Origin: Intrasporangiaceae bacterium URHB0013 | GTDB lineage: Bacteria > Actinomycetota > Actinomycetes > Actinomycetales > Dermatophilaceae | NCBI GenBank assembly: GCA_000620545.1 | Contig: JIBA01000012.1 | Location: forward strand, 1 to 64,000 | Direction of reading: 5' to 3' | DNA: 64,000 nucleotides | Shown: positions 33,401 to 41,808 of the stretch, in pieces | Layout of the letters: each line of letters begins with the position of its first letter | How positions within the stretch are numbered: position 1 is the stretch's first letter | The notes under the pieces: model-generated | What the model saw: the letters and a program-made list of their open reading frames with translations, nothing else | What the model was told of the DNA's origin: nothing | The model's database searches: none | Translations under genes and position numbers: made by a program

Positions 33401-35805
33401 ACCAGAAGACCTCCGAAGACGGAACTATGCTGCTGGAGGCTCTCGGCGACCAGCTCGGCGTCGGCGAAGCCTCCGGGTATCTGGTTGACCGGGAGAACGT
33501 ACGCCTACAGGCCGCGCCCGAACCGCAGTTCTGGCGTTGCGCACAATGCCGAACCAAGCACCTCCATGCAAGCGCCTTGACCTGCACTAGGTGCGGCTCG
33601 GCGCTATCGGCCGAGGTGCAGCCCGTGGAGTTGGCTGAGGACTACTACGCGTACCTCGCCACCGCTGCGGGCGGCCCGTATCGGCTGCATTGCGAAGAGC
33701 TCACCGGGCAGACTGATCCGCTCGAAGCCCAAGCCCGCCAAGCTCAGTTCCAAGGGGTCTTTGTGGATGAGGAGGAGCGTCCGCTTACTGACCAGGTGGA
33801 CGTCCTGTCTGTTACGACCACTATGGAGGCCGGCGTCGACATTGGTGCGCTCAAGGCGGTGGTAATGGCGAACATGCCGCCCCAGAGGTTCAACTATCAG
33901 CAACGTGTGGGACGGGCAGGTCGACGCAGCGAGCATCTCGCGGTGGCTCTCACTGTCTGCCGTGGGGCCCGGAGTCACGATGAGCACTACTTCAACAACC
34001 CAGAAGCAATCACTGGGGAAGCGCCACCACAACCGTTCCTGGACATGGCCTCCCCACAGATCATGGAGCGGGCGTTCAATGCCGCGGTCCTGACACGCCT
34101 CTTCCGCGATGCCGAGAGTGACGTTACGGACTTTGAACCTGGACGCTCCGTGCACGGACAGTTCGGCAGTGTCGATGCGTGGAAAACCAATAAGAAACTG
34201 CGTGACTACGCGTATGAGTGGATTTTAACTAGCGAGGATGAAATCCGCGACCTCGCTAGGAGACTGCTGACCTCGACTGCCGTTCCGCATGACGACACGT
34301 CACTATATGGCGCAGCCTCAACCACTATGGTCGACGCAATCTCCGAGATCGCGGCTGAGGCGCGGACATCGGCACTTTCAGAGGCGTTGGCTCAGGGTGG
34401 GCTCCTGCCCATGTTCGGCTTCCCGACGCAGGTCAAAATTCTGTACACGCACCGGCCTAGGATCGGCCAGGAACCTAACACACTAGACCGTGACGCTGAC
34501 ATCGCCATCAGCGAGTTTGCTCCCGGTTCAGAGATCGTGAAAGACAAGGCCGTCCATACCGCCGTGGGCGTTGTCGACTACTTCCAGACCGCGTCGGGCC
34601 ACTGGGTCTCCGGTCCTGAGCCGCTAAAGTACGCGGTCGAGGCGGGGTTGTGTAATTCGTGCATGGCTGTAACTCTTGAGGATTCCGATACTTGTCCAAC
34701 CTGTGGCGCTTTCGAGCCGGACTTCATCCGTCTGACGCTGGTTGAACCGACGGGTTACCGAACTTCCTTTAGGCCACGAGACTATGAGCAACTGAGCGAG
34801 CCGACCTCGCGAGCGTCTCAGCCAAGACTGTCGATTACACCCTCCGCCACGAAGAAGCTTGGTTCGGCGCGGTATCGATACGCGAACGCCGAAGTTATCG
34901 TGGCAAACGACAACAATGGTCACCAGTACCGGTTCGCGCCGGCAACCTTCAATGCCCAAGGCCAGGTGCACGATGCGGATGGACTCTTCGAAACGGGTCT
35001 CGTAAGCGAAAAGGAGCGTGCGGCCAAGGCCAGGCTGAATGTGACGATCAAGGGGGACGAGCCAGCGCCGGTCGCGATCGCGGCTCGGCGGAGGACGGAC
35101 GTGCTGACGATCGGTCTTGATCACACACCCCCCGGTGTTCTGATCGATCCGCGCCTTCCCGCTGGGAGAGGGGCATGGGCATCGTTCGGCTTCATGCTCA
35201 AGGGCGCTGCGGTCCGGTGGCTGGACATAGGCTCGGACGAAGTCGAGGTGGGCGTCCATCCGATCTCGCATGAAGGGGTCGTGACAGCCGAGCTGTTCCT
35301 GGCGGATACATTGGAGAATGGGGCAGGCTATGCCTCTCGGTTCGGCGACCAGTTCGCGGAACTCGTCGAGCAGACCCGCAGTTTCGCGGAGAAACTCGAG
35401 ATCCACGACGGCAATCCCTGCGACTCCAGCTGCTACCAATGCCTGCGCGACTTCCACAACCGTTCCTGGCATCCGCTCCTTGACTGGGGGCTGGCCGTGG
35501 ACCTCCTGGACCTCCTTAGCGGAAGTGAGCTGAACCCACACCGCAGGAGCGATCGCGACGAAGCAGTGCTCGACGCCTTCTCCAAGGACTTCGGATTCGA
35601 TGTGCTCGATCTTGGGGTGCCTGCGGTGAGAGGGAAGAAGGGGACCGTGATGGCCTTCCTCCACCCATTCGAGGATGTGACACCTTCGTCGCTGTGCGTG
35701 CGTGTTCAGGAGGTCCGGAAACAGCACCCCGAAGCAATCTTGCGCTCGACGTTCGACCTGCTTAGGACTCCCGGTGCGCTGGTGGGAAAACTCATGACCG
35801 GCTGA
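30448..35805 (+). CDS. DruE-like DEAD/DEAH helicase with DUF1998
   Basis: A 1785-aa protein. Superfamily 2 helicase: YAHQVDALRASLMGQDVVVG, Walker A GTGTGSGKT (Lys126), Walker B VVDELHMYRG (Asp337, a DELH box), IIGTSASIS (motif III), and far downstream VTTTMEAGVDIGALKAVVMA and QRVGRAGRR (motifs V-VI). A long insert between the two RecA halves holds zinc-type pairs CECGS...CQSCG, CPGCG and CAQCRTKHL...CTRCG. The C-terminus is DUF1998 with CDSSCYQCLRDF (Cys1658, 1662, 1665) and WHPLLDWGLAVDLLDLL. This architecture and size match DruE, hallmark of Druantia anti-phage systems; DISARM DrmA/DrmB carry the same domains on separate, smaller proteins. Confidence 0.82.
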   Translation: MNTNQGSNARPMTPRSVAEHLEDVFMRYYSTAYELRDAGITAERDALLRAPGTTFTEPYVEAMPTYQQSSESLAAVLDGLDVPTAASLIQAGLLPYTYPYAHQVDALRASLMGQDVVVGTGTGSGKTEAFLMPVLSRLVAESARWTPDGPSDAAPWWPGKGPFVPQRTADPGRPAAVRALLLYPMNALVEDQLVRLRKALDSPMARAWYKQHTGGQQFYFGRYTGHTPLPGTRFSADTSRVDRLRRLMKGGAARHAKLLERISSNEVAEDARYFLPALDGSEMRSRWDMQATPPDILITNYSMLSIALGRADEAPMLNATREWIERDARNVFTLVVDELHMYRGTAGSEVAYLLRRLYAALGLDKRPDQLSIIGTSASISNDDQGRTFLSEFFGRPRDRRFQFVQAQAQTPTTGTDLTALVASPESTPPPGDLPSQEVRDAVLSALAHDGTLRPRALNDLAGKMFPTLDAAQADRSVDNLIAALGQQTVPAIRLRTHLFAKTLQGLWACSDPACPQVEDHHRSDGRRIGKIYKSARFTCECGSRVLELLYCQSCGETMLGGFTAREQGREFLLSTRAALDELPDRALSARTGDNYRVYWPTSRVPVKTAVKWTASGRKLDSDQATPKYQMRFQRGKFQPGTGVLSPAPSGSTGYYFEIRSTGVEGAAGRMPAFPTRCPGCGDDWEYEWIGPAEDPKRSRSPIRTQGVGFDRANQVLTGSLKRLLETGLVIFSDSRQGAARVSSNLELAHYLDLVRTLLIEEVGSPADERTLIAGFLDGTDRGPEAVAAFGRLEGRDSEAAMAMMKAANGFPLSSVDEEAIARAQELLAGRPSVIDLSRRVEPKLLALGVHPAGPMYTLQRTKVKKGEGRSWTTCFDWDASPIRDRGSALDPEARELLQAMREALSEQVVRTAFAGGDRDVESLGLAFTVPSTSPRVGSLDGETSLQFACSVLRILARKRRFQGLSEFKSNWPEEARVYADRVAGNQKTSEDGTMLLEALGDQLGVGEASGYLVDRENVRLQAAPEPQFWRCAQCRTKHLHASALTCTRCGSALSAEVQPVELAEDYYAYLATAAGGPYRLHCEELTGQTDPLEAQARQAQFQGVFVDEEERPLTDQVDVLSVTTTMEAGVDIGALKAVVMANMPPQRFNYQQRVGRAGRRSEHLAVALTVCRGARSHDEHYFNNPEAITGEAPPQPFLDMASPQIMERAFNAAVLTRLFRDAESDVTDFEPGRSVHGQFGSVDAWKTNKKLRDYAYEWILTSEDEIRDLARRLLTSTAVPHDDTSLYGAASTTMVDAISEIAAEARTSALSEALAQGGLLPMFGFPTQVKILYTHRPRIGQEPNTLDRDADIAISEFAPGSEIVKDKAVHTAVGVVDYFQTASGHWVSGPEPLKYAVEAGLCNSCMAVTLEDSDTCPTCGAFEPDFIRLTLVEPTGYRTSFRPRDYEQLSEPTSRASQPRLSITPSATKKLGSARYRYANAEVIVANDNNGHQYRFAPATFNAQGQVHDADGLFETGLVSEKERAAKARLNVTIKGDEPAPVAIAARRRTDVLTIGLDHTPPGVLIDPRLPAGRGAWASFGFMLKGAAVRWLDIGSDEVEVGVHPISHEGVVTAELFLADTLENGAGYASRFGDQFAELVEQTRSFAEKLEIHDGNPCDSSCYQCLRDFHNRSWHPLLDWGLAVDLLDLLSGSELNPHRRSDRDEAVLDAFSKDFGFDVLDLGVPAVRGKKGTVMAFLHPFEDVTPSSLCVRVQEVRKQHPEAILRSTFDLLRTPGALVGKLMTG

Positions 35806-36326
35806 GGTTGAGGAGCGGTCACCTATCCGACCTGTCAGGCCTACGAGGGAACTGGCTTGCGACTCACGAGCGCCGCGAGTGCTGAGCCAAATTGTCGCGG
35901 CCACACGACAGTGGGAATTCGCGTTTCCGAGAGCGACTTGATTCCAGTCTGCGTCTGGGATGGCGGCGAGGCCGAAGCAGACGACACCCGGTGCCCTTCG
36001 ATATCCTCGCTCGAACGGAACGCGTGTTGGAAGTGGCGGGAGTCGATCGAGTCTTCGAATCAGGTCGTGGTTATCATTCCGCTCTATGCCACGCAGCGCG
36101 GCGAGTCAAAAGTTGTGCTCGACCACGCAGTGATGCGGGAGCGCCACTGTACAGATGTCGGCGAGGGCAAGCGGCTCTCCGAGGATTGGGGTGTGAGCTA
36201 GCCATAGCCGTAGCCCGCTCTCTCAGGCGTTCGATCCGGATCGGACCTAGATCAATGTCCTGCGACACTCACGAACTCAGGCTTCGACAATGACCCATCC
36301 CCTACAAAGTTTGGAAAGGTGCCGCT
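35806..36326. other. Intergenic region after the DruE-like gene
   Basis: About 520 bp without a supported gene. Short overlapping open frames exist on the plus strand (35857-36201 and 35892-36293) but lack ribosome sites and recognisable content. No repeat, tRNA or clear terminator noticed. The end of the region supplies the GGAAAGG ribosome site of the next gene. Confidence 0.4.
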
Positions 36327-37319
36327 GTGCTGTCGCCTGGATCCCAAGACCCCCAGACTCGATTCATGAGTGCCGTGCGCGGAATGCTGGCACGGCCTGA
36401 TTACTTGATTCCCCTAACAGCGGCAGAGAGGCAGTTTCGGGACCACTACTACGGACTGAACTCTGCGGCGCTGCTGGAGGATCTTTTCTTCGATGCCTTA
36501 GGCAACTACGTGCGGCAGGTAGATCCCGGCAGCCAGTTGACACGACCCCCCACAGGGCAGAAGGGGTGGGACTACGCTTTCGATGGGTTGCAGATCTCGC
36601 ACAAAGTGAGCCAGAGCTTGAGCGAGATTGCAGCTTTATGGGACGCGACTAAGAGGGGCGTGGAGAGGTGGTCCTTCGACGACCCCATCGTGTACGTCTT
36701 GGGATCCAACACCCCGTCGACAAGTCTGCTGGTCGAGTTGGACAGAGCCACGTCGCTGAAGTGTCGAGCTGTGGCCGATCTCGGCCGACCGTACGTCGCG
36801 AACGGCAAGACGCTCCTAGTCGTCCGCTGGCCAGGGGATGGTAGCCAGCCACAGTTACTTGACATTGTTCCGACCGAAACGGGTCAAACAGTAGAGGACG
36901 CACTTCCATTCAGCCGTGTCTGGGAACACGTTGCGGCAAACGTTGCAGCGGGTCGGGGGGCGGATGAGGTCGACGTCGTCGCGACGAGCAGAGGCTGTCC
37001 GCCCCTGCTTGTTGAGACGCTGCGAATGGATGGTCTTCCCGTGCCTATAGACCTATCCGCAACCTTCCGCGGTGGTGTCTATCTGTTCCCGCGTGAATTG
37101 CTTCAAGACCTTAGTGTAACAACGAATAATCGTGCAATTTTGATACCTAAAGAGACGATCAAGGAACTTTTGAGCGAAGCGAGTATTCGGGGGCTGTTTG
37201 CCCCCCTGCCTTTGTGGTATTGGGTGTACGCGCAGGAGCGACCGCCCGACATGTACTCCGCCCAGCGGGCCGAGTACGACACACGATTTAGCGCGCGCGG
37301 CAATATCGATCGCGCCTGA
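36327..37319 (+). CDS. Putative type II restriction endonuclease
   Basis: A 330-aa protein, GTG 36327 with GGAAAGG 7 nt upstream. The segment LLEDLFFDALGNYV, then GQKGWDYAFDGLQISHKVSQ, resembles a PD-(D/E)XK nuclease core: an early Glu in a helix, Asp in GWDY, and Gln-x-Ser-His-Lys at the catalytic strand. Two further alpha/beta segments follow. No known enzyme was recognised. It is convergent with the cytosine methyltransferase and Vsr genes, the arrangement expected of a restriction enzyme partnering that methylase. AT-richer than the flanks, particularly 37080-37160. Confidence 0.55.
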   Translation: MLSPGSQDPQTRFMSAVRGMLARPDYLIPLTAAERQFRDHYYGLNSAALLEDLFFDALGNYVRQVDPGSQLTRPPTGQKGWDYAFDGLQISHKVSQSLSEIAALWDATKRGVERWSFDDPIVYVLGSNTPSTSLLVELDRATSLKCRAVADLGRPYVANGKTLLVVRWPGDGSQPQLLDIVPTETGQTVEDALPFSRVWEHVAANVAAGRGADEVDVVATSRGCPPLLVETLRMDGLPVPIDLSATFRGGVYLFPRELLQDLSVTTNNRAILIPKETIKELLSEASIRGLFAPLPLWYWVYAQERPPDMYSAQRAEYDTRFSARGNIDRA

Positions 37320-37526
37320 GTAGGTCTTGCCCAGGCTCCACGGTTGAAGTGGTCCTGTCGAAATTAGGAATCGCCCTGAGGCCGGTTCCTCGACTGCGGC
37401 GCGCTCTTGTAGTGGCCGTTAGCGCCGATTGATCGTTCTTCGCGGGCTGTGGGGCATGTCGAAGAGAGCGCGATGCTAGTGGTGCGGACCTCGATCGCGG
37501 TGATCCGCTTCTTCAGTGCGCGTTTG

Positions 37527-39023
37527 TCAGCCAGCGACTGTCATTGAAAGTCGCGCCCTGAGGTCGAGTTCGTGCGCAAGGGCCGCTTCGGCCAACGCCT
37601 CACCCGTTGGCTTCAACGGAGCGCCGAGCACGGCGCGTACCAGCCGGCTCGGCAAATCCGACGCGTCTCGCTCCACGTGAGTACGGAAGACGTGCCACGC
37701 GGCTCCCACGGCCACGCCGTTGCCGACCTGCTTGTACGAGGCCTGGTCCCGCTGGCCACCGAATGAAAATGTGCGAGAAAAGCCCTGTAGCCGGGCGGCT
37801 TCGTGTGGCGTCAAACGACGTCTGCGGCTGCCAATGATCGAGGTCTGGGTGATTGCGACCAAGGCAGGCAGGTAGGTCGGTGCCTTTGCGCGAATCCCTG
37901 ATGGACGGAAATGCATGACCGTCTCCCACAGAGAGGCGGTGTCCTGCGCCTGCCACTCCAGCTTGCGCCGCGACTCGGGGAACCTGGCAAACGAGCGGTT
38001 GGCCTTCTTCCAGGCGTCGATGATGTCGCGGTGTTCGTCATAGAACCGTGCGTTCTTGATAAGGAAGTCAGCCTTCCAGCGCGGGAGGGCGTCCAGCTCA
38101 ATTGGATCAAGTCCCCGCTCAGGAATCCAGGCATCTGCCCACAAAGGGAACCCCGGTAGACGTGTACCGCGGGCGCACCACATGCGCTGCACCAGGTCGT
38201 CCCAGACGTTGATCCACTCGGTCTCGTCGGCCGTGAGTTGGTACTTGGACAGGTTCGGGATCGTTGAGTCTTCGTCGAGGATCCAGTCAACGTCCCAGTC
38301 CTGCACGCGCCATCCGTCTACGGGGGCGCGAACAACAGTGGGCGGAACGTCGACCTCCGCCATGGCCCGCTCTGGACCTACGTACGTGCCGAGAATGAAC
38401 ACCCGGTCTCGAACCTGCGGCGTTCCACCCAGCGAAGGCGGCAGGAAGTGCGGTGAGAAGACCGACGGCGTCGACGACACTCGGTACCCAAGCTCGCGCA
38501 GCGTCTGGATGATGACATCCCACTCATGCCTATGCCGCGGGCCCGCGAGGTTACGCACGTTCTCCAGGAGAACCACGGCCGGAGTGAGCTCCTCGAGGAT
38601 CCGAGCGATGTTCCAGAACAGGGTGCCCCGTGCCTCGTCCATCCCGCGTTGATAGCCGGACTTCGAGAAGGGCTGGCACGGGAATCCGGCCGCGAGGACG
38701 TCGTGGGCTGGAACCTCAACGGGCCCGTCTTCCGGGGTCGCGATGGTGATGTCGGTGTTGATGATCGGCTGGTGCGCCTCCGGTAGCGGATCCACCCAGT
38801 TCCGGATGTAGGTCTGGCGGGCTTCCCGGTCGATCTCCGAGACGTAGACGCACCGACCGCCGGCGTGATCAAGCATGGCGTGAAAGCCGCCGATGCCGGC
38901 GAACAGATCCACGAAGGTGAACGGTGCGAATCCCTTTGGCATGCAAGGAAGCTTAGCTGAGATTTCAGCTGGGTCAAGCTCCCGCGCAGGGTAAGCCCAG
39001 CCCTTTGTCGAGTCGTCCATCAT
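37527..39023 (-). CDS. dcm: DNA (cytosine-5) methyltransferase
   Basis: A 498-aa C5-methylase transferring methyl from AdoMet to cytosine in a defined site. Motif I FVDLFAGIGGFHAML (AdoMet), motif IV GFPCQPFSKSGYQRG with the catalytic Cys, motif VI ENVRNL, motif VIII QVRDRVFI, a target-recognition region of ~150 residues, and motif X KQVGNGVAVGAAW. The ATG at 39023 (two ATGs in tandem) follows GGAGG by about 11 nt; earlier in-frame sequence overlaps the vsr gene and is not conserved. The methylated sequence cannot be predicted. The vsr gene lies upstream on the same strand (126-bp gap). Confidence 0.92.
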   Translation of the reverse strand: MMDDSTKGWAYPARELDPAEISAKLPCMPKGFAPFTFVDLFAGIGGFHAMLDHAGGRCVYVSEIDREARQTYIRNWVDPLPEAHQPIINTDITIATPEDGPVEVPAHDVLAAGFPCQPFSKSGYQRGMDEARGTLFWNIARILEELTPAVVLLENVRNLAGPRHRHEWDVIIQTLRELGYRVSSTPSVFSPHFLPPSLGGTPQVRDRVFILGTYVGPERAMAEVDVPPTVVRAPVDGWRVQDWDVDWILDEDSTIPNLSKYQLTADETEWINVWDDLVQRMWCARGTRLPGFPLWADAWIPERGLDPIELDALPRWKADFLIKNARFYDEHRDIIDAWKKANRSFARFPESRRKLEWQAQDTASLWETVMHFRPSGIRAKAPTYLPALVAITQTSIIGSRRRRLTPHEAARLQGFSRTFSFGGQRDQASYKQVGNGVAVGAAWHVFRTHVERDASDLPSRLVRAVLGAPLKPTGEALAEAALAHELDLRARLSMTVAG

Positions 39024-39148
39024 GGCAAGTTGTACCTCCGTTGGTGCACATCCCGGAGGCCGACCCGATGCGCTGGTGGATGGTTCGTTTTGATGCTGTC
39101 GGACAGCCCACCAGAAGCCACTGACAGTGGTGGGACGCAGCGCGACTG

Positions 39149-39556
39149 TCAGGCAAGGATGACTCTGGCGACCGCTGTTGCGTCGTCTTGAACGCTGCAC
39201 TCCCACACCCGTACGACGTGCCAGCCGTGCTCCTCGGCGAGCTCGGTTGACCGCTTGTCGCGCTCGGCGTTCCGGCGCATCTTGGCTTCCCAGAGGGCCG
39301 CATTCGGTCCGGTCCAGGGTGTCTTGCGCCCGTGCTCGGGGCAGCCGTGCCAGAAGCAGCCGTCCACGAAGACGGCGATGCGGCGTCGCGGAAGAACGAA
39401 GTCGGGCGTGCATCCCTTGGCAATGCGGGGGTGAAGACGGAACCGTCCCCCGACGGCATGGACCGCCTTCCGGAGAAGAACCTCGGGCGCGGTGCTCTCT
39501 CGCTTCCGGCCGGCGAGGTGTGACCCGGCGCCGGTGCTGACCCACTGCTCAACCAC
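39149..39556 (-). CDS. vsr: Very short patch repair endonuclease (Vsr)
   Basis: A 135-aa nuclease that nicks next to T:G mismatches created by deamination of 5-methylcytosine. The conserved block is present: HPRIAKGCTPDFVLPRRRIA with the metal-binding Asp, then VDGCFWHGCPEHG with the zinc-binding Cys/His, and MRRNAERDKR. Vsr is the usual companion of Dcm-type methylases, so the pair with the methyltransferase downstream is a functional unit: one enzyme makes 5-methylcytosine, the other repairs its mutagenic product. GTG 39556 is the likely start. Confidence 0.92.
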   Translation of the reverse strand: MVEQWVSTGAGSHLAGRKRESTAPEVLLRKAVHAVGGRFRLHPRIAKGCTPDFVLPRRRIAVFVDGCFWHGCPEHGRKTPWTGPNAALWEAKMRRNAERDKRSTELAEEHGWHVVRVWECSVQDDATAVARVILA

Positions 39557-39721
39557 CGGGTGAGCCTACGTCGACGCGGGTCGCGGGGCGATCTCGCCTG
39601 GTCGTCTGCATGCTGATCACACTGACGTTACTCGAGTTGATTAGAAGGCGTGCACGCCCGAAGGAGCGACCTGGCTCTCCGTCCGCTTTGCCGTTCCTGC
39701 CGGGGAGGTAGGTTCTGCGAC

Positions 39722-40122
39722 ATGAGTGACGAGTGTCGGCATGGGATGAACCCGGAGTGGTGCTCGACGTGTCGCGGCGTCCACGACAGCGCTTTCAACG
39801 GCGCACGGGGAACAGGCCTGCAAGGCGGCGAAGCCAAGCAAGACCATTTGGATCGGCTCTGCCGGCAGTTGGGCATCCCGACCGTCCCCGTTGGAGTGGG
39901 GAGCAGCCTGCCGTCGCACGTCTTTGAGACCGCGCTCGCCAGTGCGGCGTCCCCCTTGGGTCCATGCCGGAGATCGGGGAGGCGCTTGCCCGGAAGGCCG
40001 GTCTCTCTTGGAGTGCCGACTGTGACAGCAGGGGCACGGTGAGTGGCGGCGGGTCCACTGTCACCCGAGAAGGGCTCGACGTGATCAACAAGGCTGTTGC
40101 CGCACTGCGTCCTCGCAAATAG
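39722..40122 (+). pseudogene. Small CxHG...CxxC protein gene with one-base frameshift
   Basis: ATG 39722 opens MSDECRHGMNPEWCSTCRGV, a Cys/His pattern of short actinobacterial zinc proteins, continuing LGIPTVPVGVGSSLPSHVFE. The frame is lost at about 39958. The other frame gives MPEIGEALARKAGLSWSADC to VINKAVAALRPRK at the TAG ending 40122. Adding one G to the run GGG at 39958-39960 restores one protein of ~133 aa. This may be real decay or a homopolymer sequencing error. Function unknown. Confidence 0.6.
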
Positions 40123-40129
40123 CGTCAGC

Positions 40130-40620
40130 GGTCCCAGAGCCCTGCGCTCGCCTTCGACGTGCAGCCACGTACGGCAACCACTCGTCCGCGATGGCCAGCA
40201 CCGTCGCCTTGATCCGCGGGTCGTTCGGCGGCAAGAACCGAAGCAGCGGCGCGAGCAGCAGTGAGGCGTCCAGAGCGTCGGTGTCGTAGTGCTGCAGCCA
40301 CCACCCCACGCCAGTCGACGCCGCCGGTGAGGATGTTCTCCTTGATCTCGTCGGCCGCCAGCTGCCACTCCGCCGCCTGCGCCTCCTGGCCGATCATCGC
40401 GGCCAGCCGCGCGCTGCGGTCGACGGCGACCCAGCACATGATCTTCGAGAAGGTGAAGTGCTTGAGGTCCCCGCGCACCTCCCAGATGGCGGCGTCCGAC
40501 TCGCGCCAGTGCTTCAGCGGCGTCGCGACCTGCTTGCCGAGGATCGGTCAGATCCATCCATTCAGGTGGTCAGCGACCTTCGAGTCCAGGTACACGCAGT
40601 CGAGTAAAGCGGCACAGAGA
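40130..40620 (-). pseudogene. Remnant of a GH15 trehalase/glucoamylase gene
   Basis: The minus strand still encodes GDLKHFTFSKIMCWVAVDRS, AAEWQLAADEIKENILTGGV and, in another frame, YDTDALDASLLLAPLLRFLP. These match the intact GH15 gene at 51.4-53.3 kb (GELQHFTSSKIMCWVAVDRG, YGTEALDASLLLAPLVRFLP). Only about 160 of ~630 codons remain, with a frameshift near 40310 and no ends. It marks the return to host-like DNA on the right side of the defence island. Confidence 0.85.
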
Positions 40621-40957
40621 CCGCCGCTCAGGACAGTCGCGAGTGTCTGGCAAACGACCCGTCTCGTGGGGCGGTGGACGAATGAGGTGGCTAGGGGATC
40701 GCACCCGTAGTGACACAAACCTGCAGCAAGTGTCGGGGGTGTCTGTCATCATCTTTCTGGGTCAAGAGGCGCGACCGTCACCCACCTTGGAGGGGTCGCC
40801 CGGCAACCGGTCCGCCCCGGTGCCGTCCAAGGAAGACCCGGCCGCGCCGGCATCCGTCGGTTCGGCCAGAGCGGGCTCGGTTCAGGGGCTCCTTGGACCG
40901 AAAGGGCTGTCGATGCACCCATCCCTGCTTCCCGGGCTTCGCCCCGCAACTCCGCTA
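40621..40957. other. Intergenic stretch with possible Cys-rich fragment
   Basis: Mostly unexplained. A frame from GTG 40710 starts TQTCSKCRGCLSSSFWVKRR, which recalls short zinc-ribbon proteins, but its continuation is Arg/Pro-rich without sense, so it is at most a relic. Confidence 0.3.
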
Positions 40958-41251
40958 ATGGTCCTAGTGGACGACACGCGCGCTTTCCGCAACCGGCGAT
41001 CGCACCTCCAGGTTCGCCCCGGCCACGATGCGGTCGATTTCCTTCGTGCCGTCCGTGACCGGCACATCGACGAGCGGCGGGCTGGCTATCGCGCCCGGCG
41101 GTGCTACGTGCAGGGCATCTGGACGCGATTCGACGCGGCGATCCACGACGAATGGCGTCCCGTGGCCGGCGCTGGCGTCGCTGAGCGACCTACTCCCAGG
41201 CCCTCGGGTGCCAGCGGACTCGCCGACGTCAGGGACGGATTCCGCTCATGA
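40958..41251 (+). pseudogene. Shortened receiver-like (cyclic-phosphate processing) protein
   Basis: From ATG 40958 the frame reads MVLVDDTRAFRNRRSHLQVR and DAVDFLRAVRDRHIDE, resembling the N-terminus of small receiver-like proteins that begin VDD-R. The expected LDHDLG core is missing; the frame jumps to RRAGYRARRCYVQGIW, which looks like the C-terminal part of the same fold. I read this as an internal deletion. The frame runs to 41251, overlapping the next start by 4 bp. Confidence 0.4.
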
Positions 41252-41808
41252 TTCGCGACGCCTATCTCTCGGTGCAACTGCGTCTGCACCTGCCGGCTGG
41301 ACTCCTCGTCATCGGAACTGCCGAGCCGGGGGTCGCGGCCGGCCACGCACCCCCGCAGGCAGTCCACATCGTCACGGCATACAACCCGCACGGCCGGCTG
41401 GCCACGGAGTCGGACAACCGTCGCGCCCAGCGGGCCCTGGTCGCGCAGCTGGACGGCAGGAACGCGGCGCACCACCCGGCGGCCGGAGCCGACCCAGCGT
41501 GGCTGCACGTCGAACCCAGCGTCGCGATCGTCGGGCTCACGCGGCAGGAGGCCGTCAACCTCGGGTGTCAGTTCAAGCAGGACGCCATCTTCGAGTGGAC
41601 GGCTGACGCGTTGACCGTCGTCTCCTGCACGGACGACGCGACGGTGACGCTCGGCTGGCGCCAGATCACGCCCGACGCGCGGGCCGCCGGCGCCGACCAG
41701 GCGTGGCGGGAGCTCGGCCTGGCATCCCCGTACGTGTCGGTCGCCACCGCAAACACGGCGCTGGGCCGCGCGCTCGAGGCGGTAGACGACAGCCGGCCGC
41801 GGTGCTGA
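41248..41808 (+). CDS. DUF3293 domain-containing protein
   Basis: A 186-aa protein. The DUF3293 signature is clear: HIVTAYNPHGRLATESDNRR, PAAGADPAWLHVEPSVAIVG, LTRQEAVNLGCQFKQDAIFE. Role of the family unknown. The start overlaps the upstream frame (ATGA at 41248) and its end overlaps the next gene, so 41.0-43.6 kb reads as one compact transcription unit of small unknown genes. Confidence 0.75.
   Translation: MIRDAYLSVQLRLHLPAGLLVIGTAEPGVAAGHAPPQAVHIVTAYNPHGRLATESDNRRAQRALVAQLDGRNAAHHPAAGADPAWLHVEPSVAIVGLTRQEAVNLGCQFKQDAIFEWTADALTVVSCTDDATVTLGWRQITPDARAAGADQAWRELGLASPYVSVATANTALGRALEAVDDSRPRC

Noticed and set aside
35857-36293. Two plus-strand open frames between the DruE-like gene and the nuclease
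   Set aside because: No ribosome site, no recognisable content, mutually overlapping.
30448-39023. DISARM system (drmA, drmB, cytosine methylase)
   Set aside because: Helicase and DUF1998 are one 1785-aa chain, no PLD-type drmC was found, and the methylase has its own Vsr and faces the other way; Druantia fits better.
39024-39545. N-terminal extension of the cytosine methylase
   Set aside because: It is antisense-frame sequence of the vsr region and precedes the normal family start.
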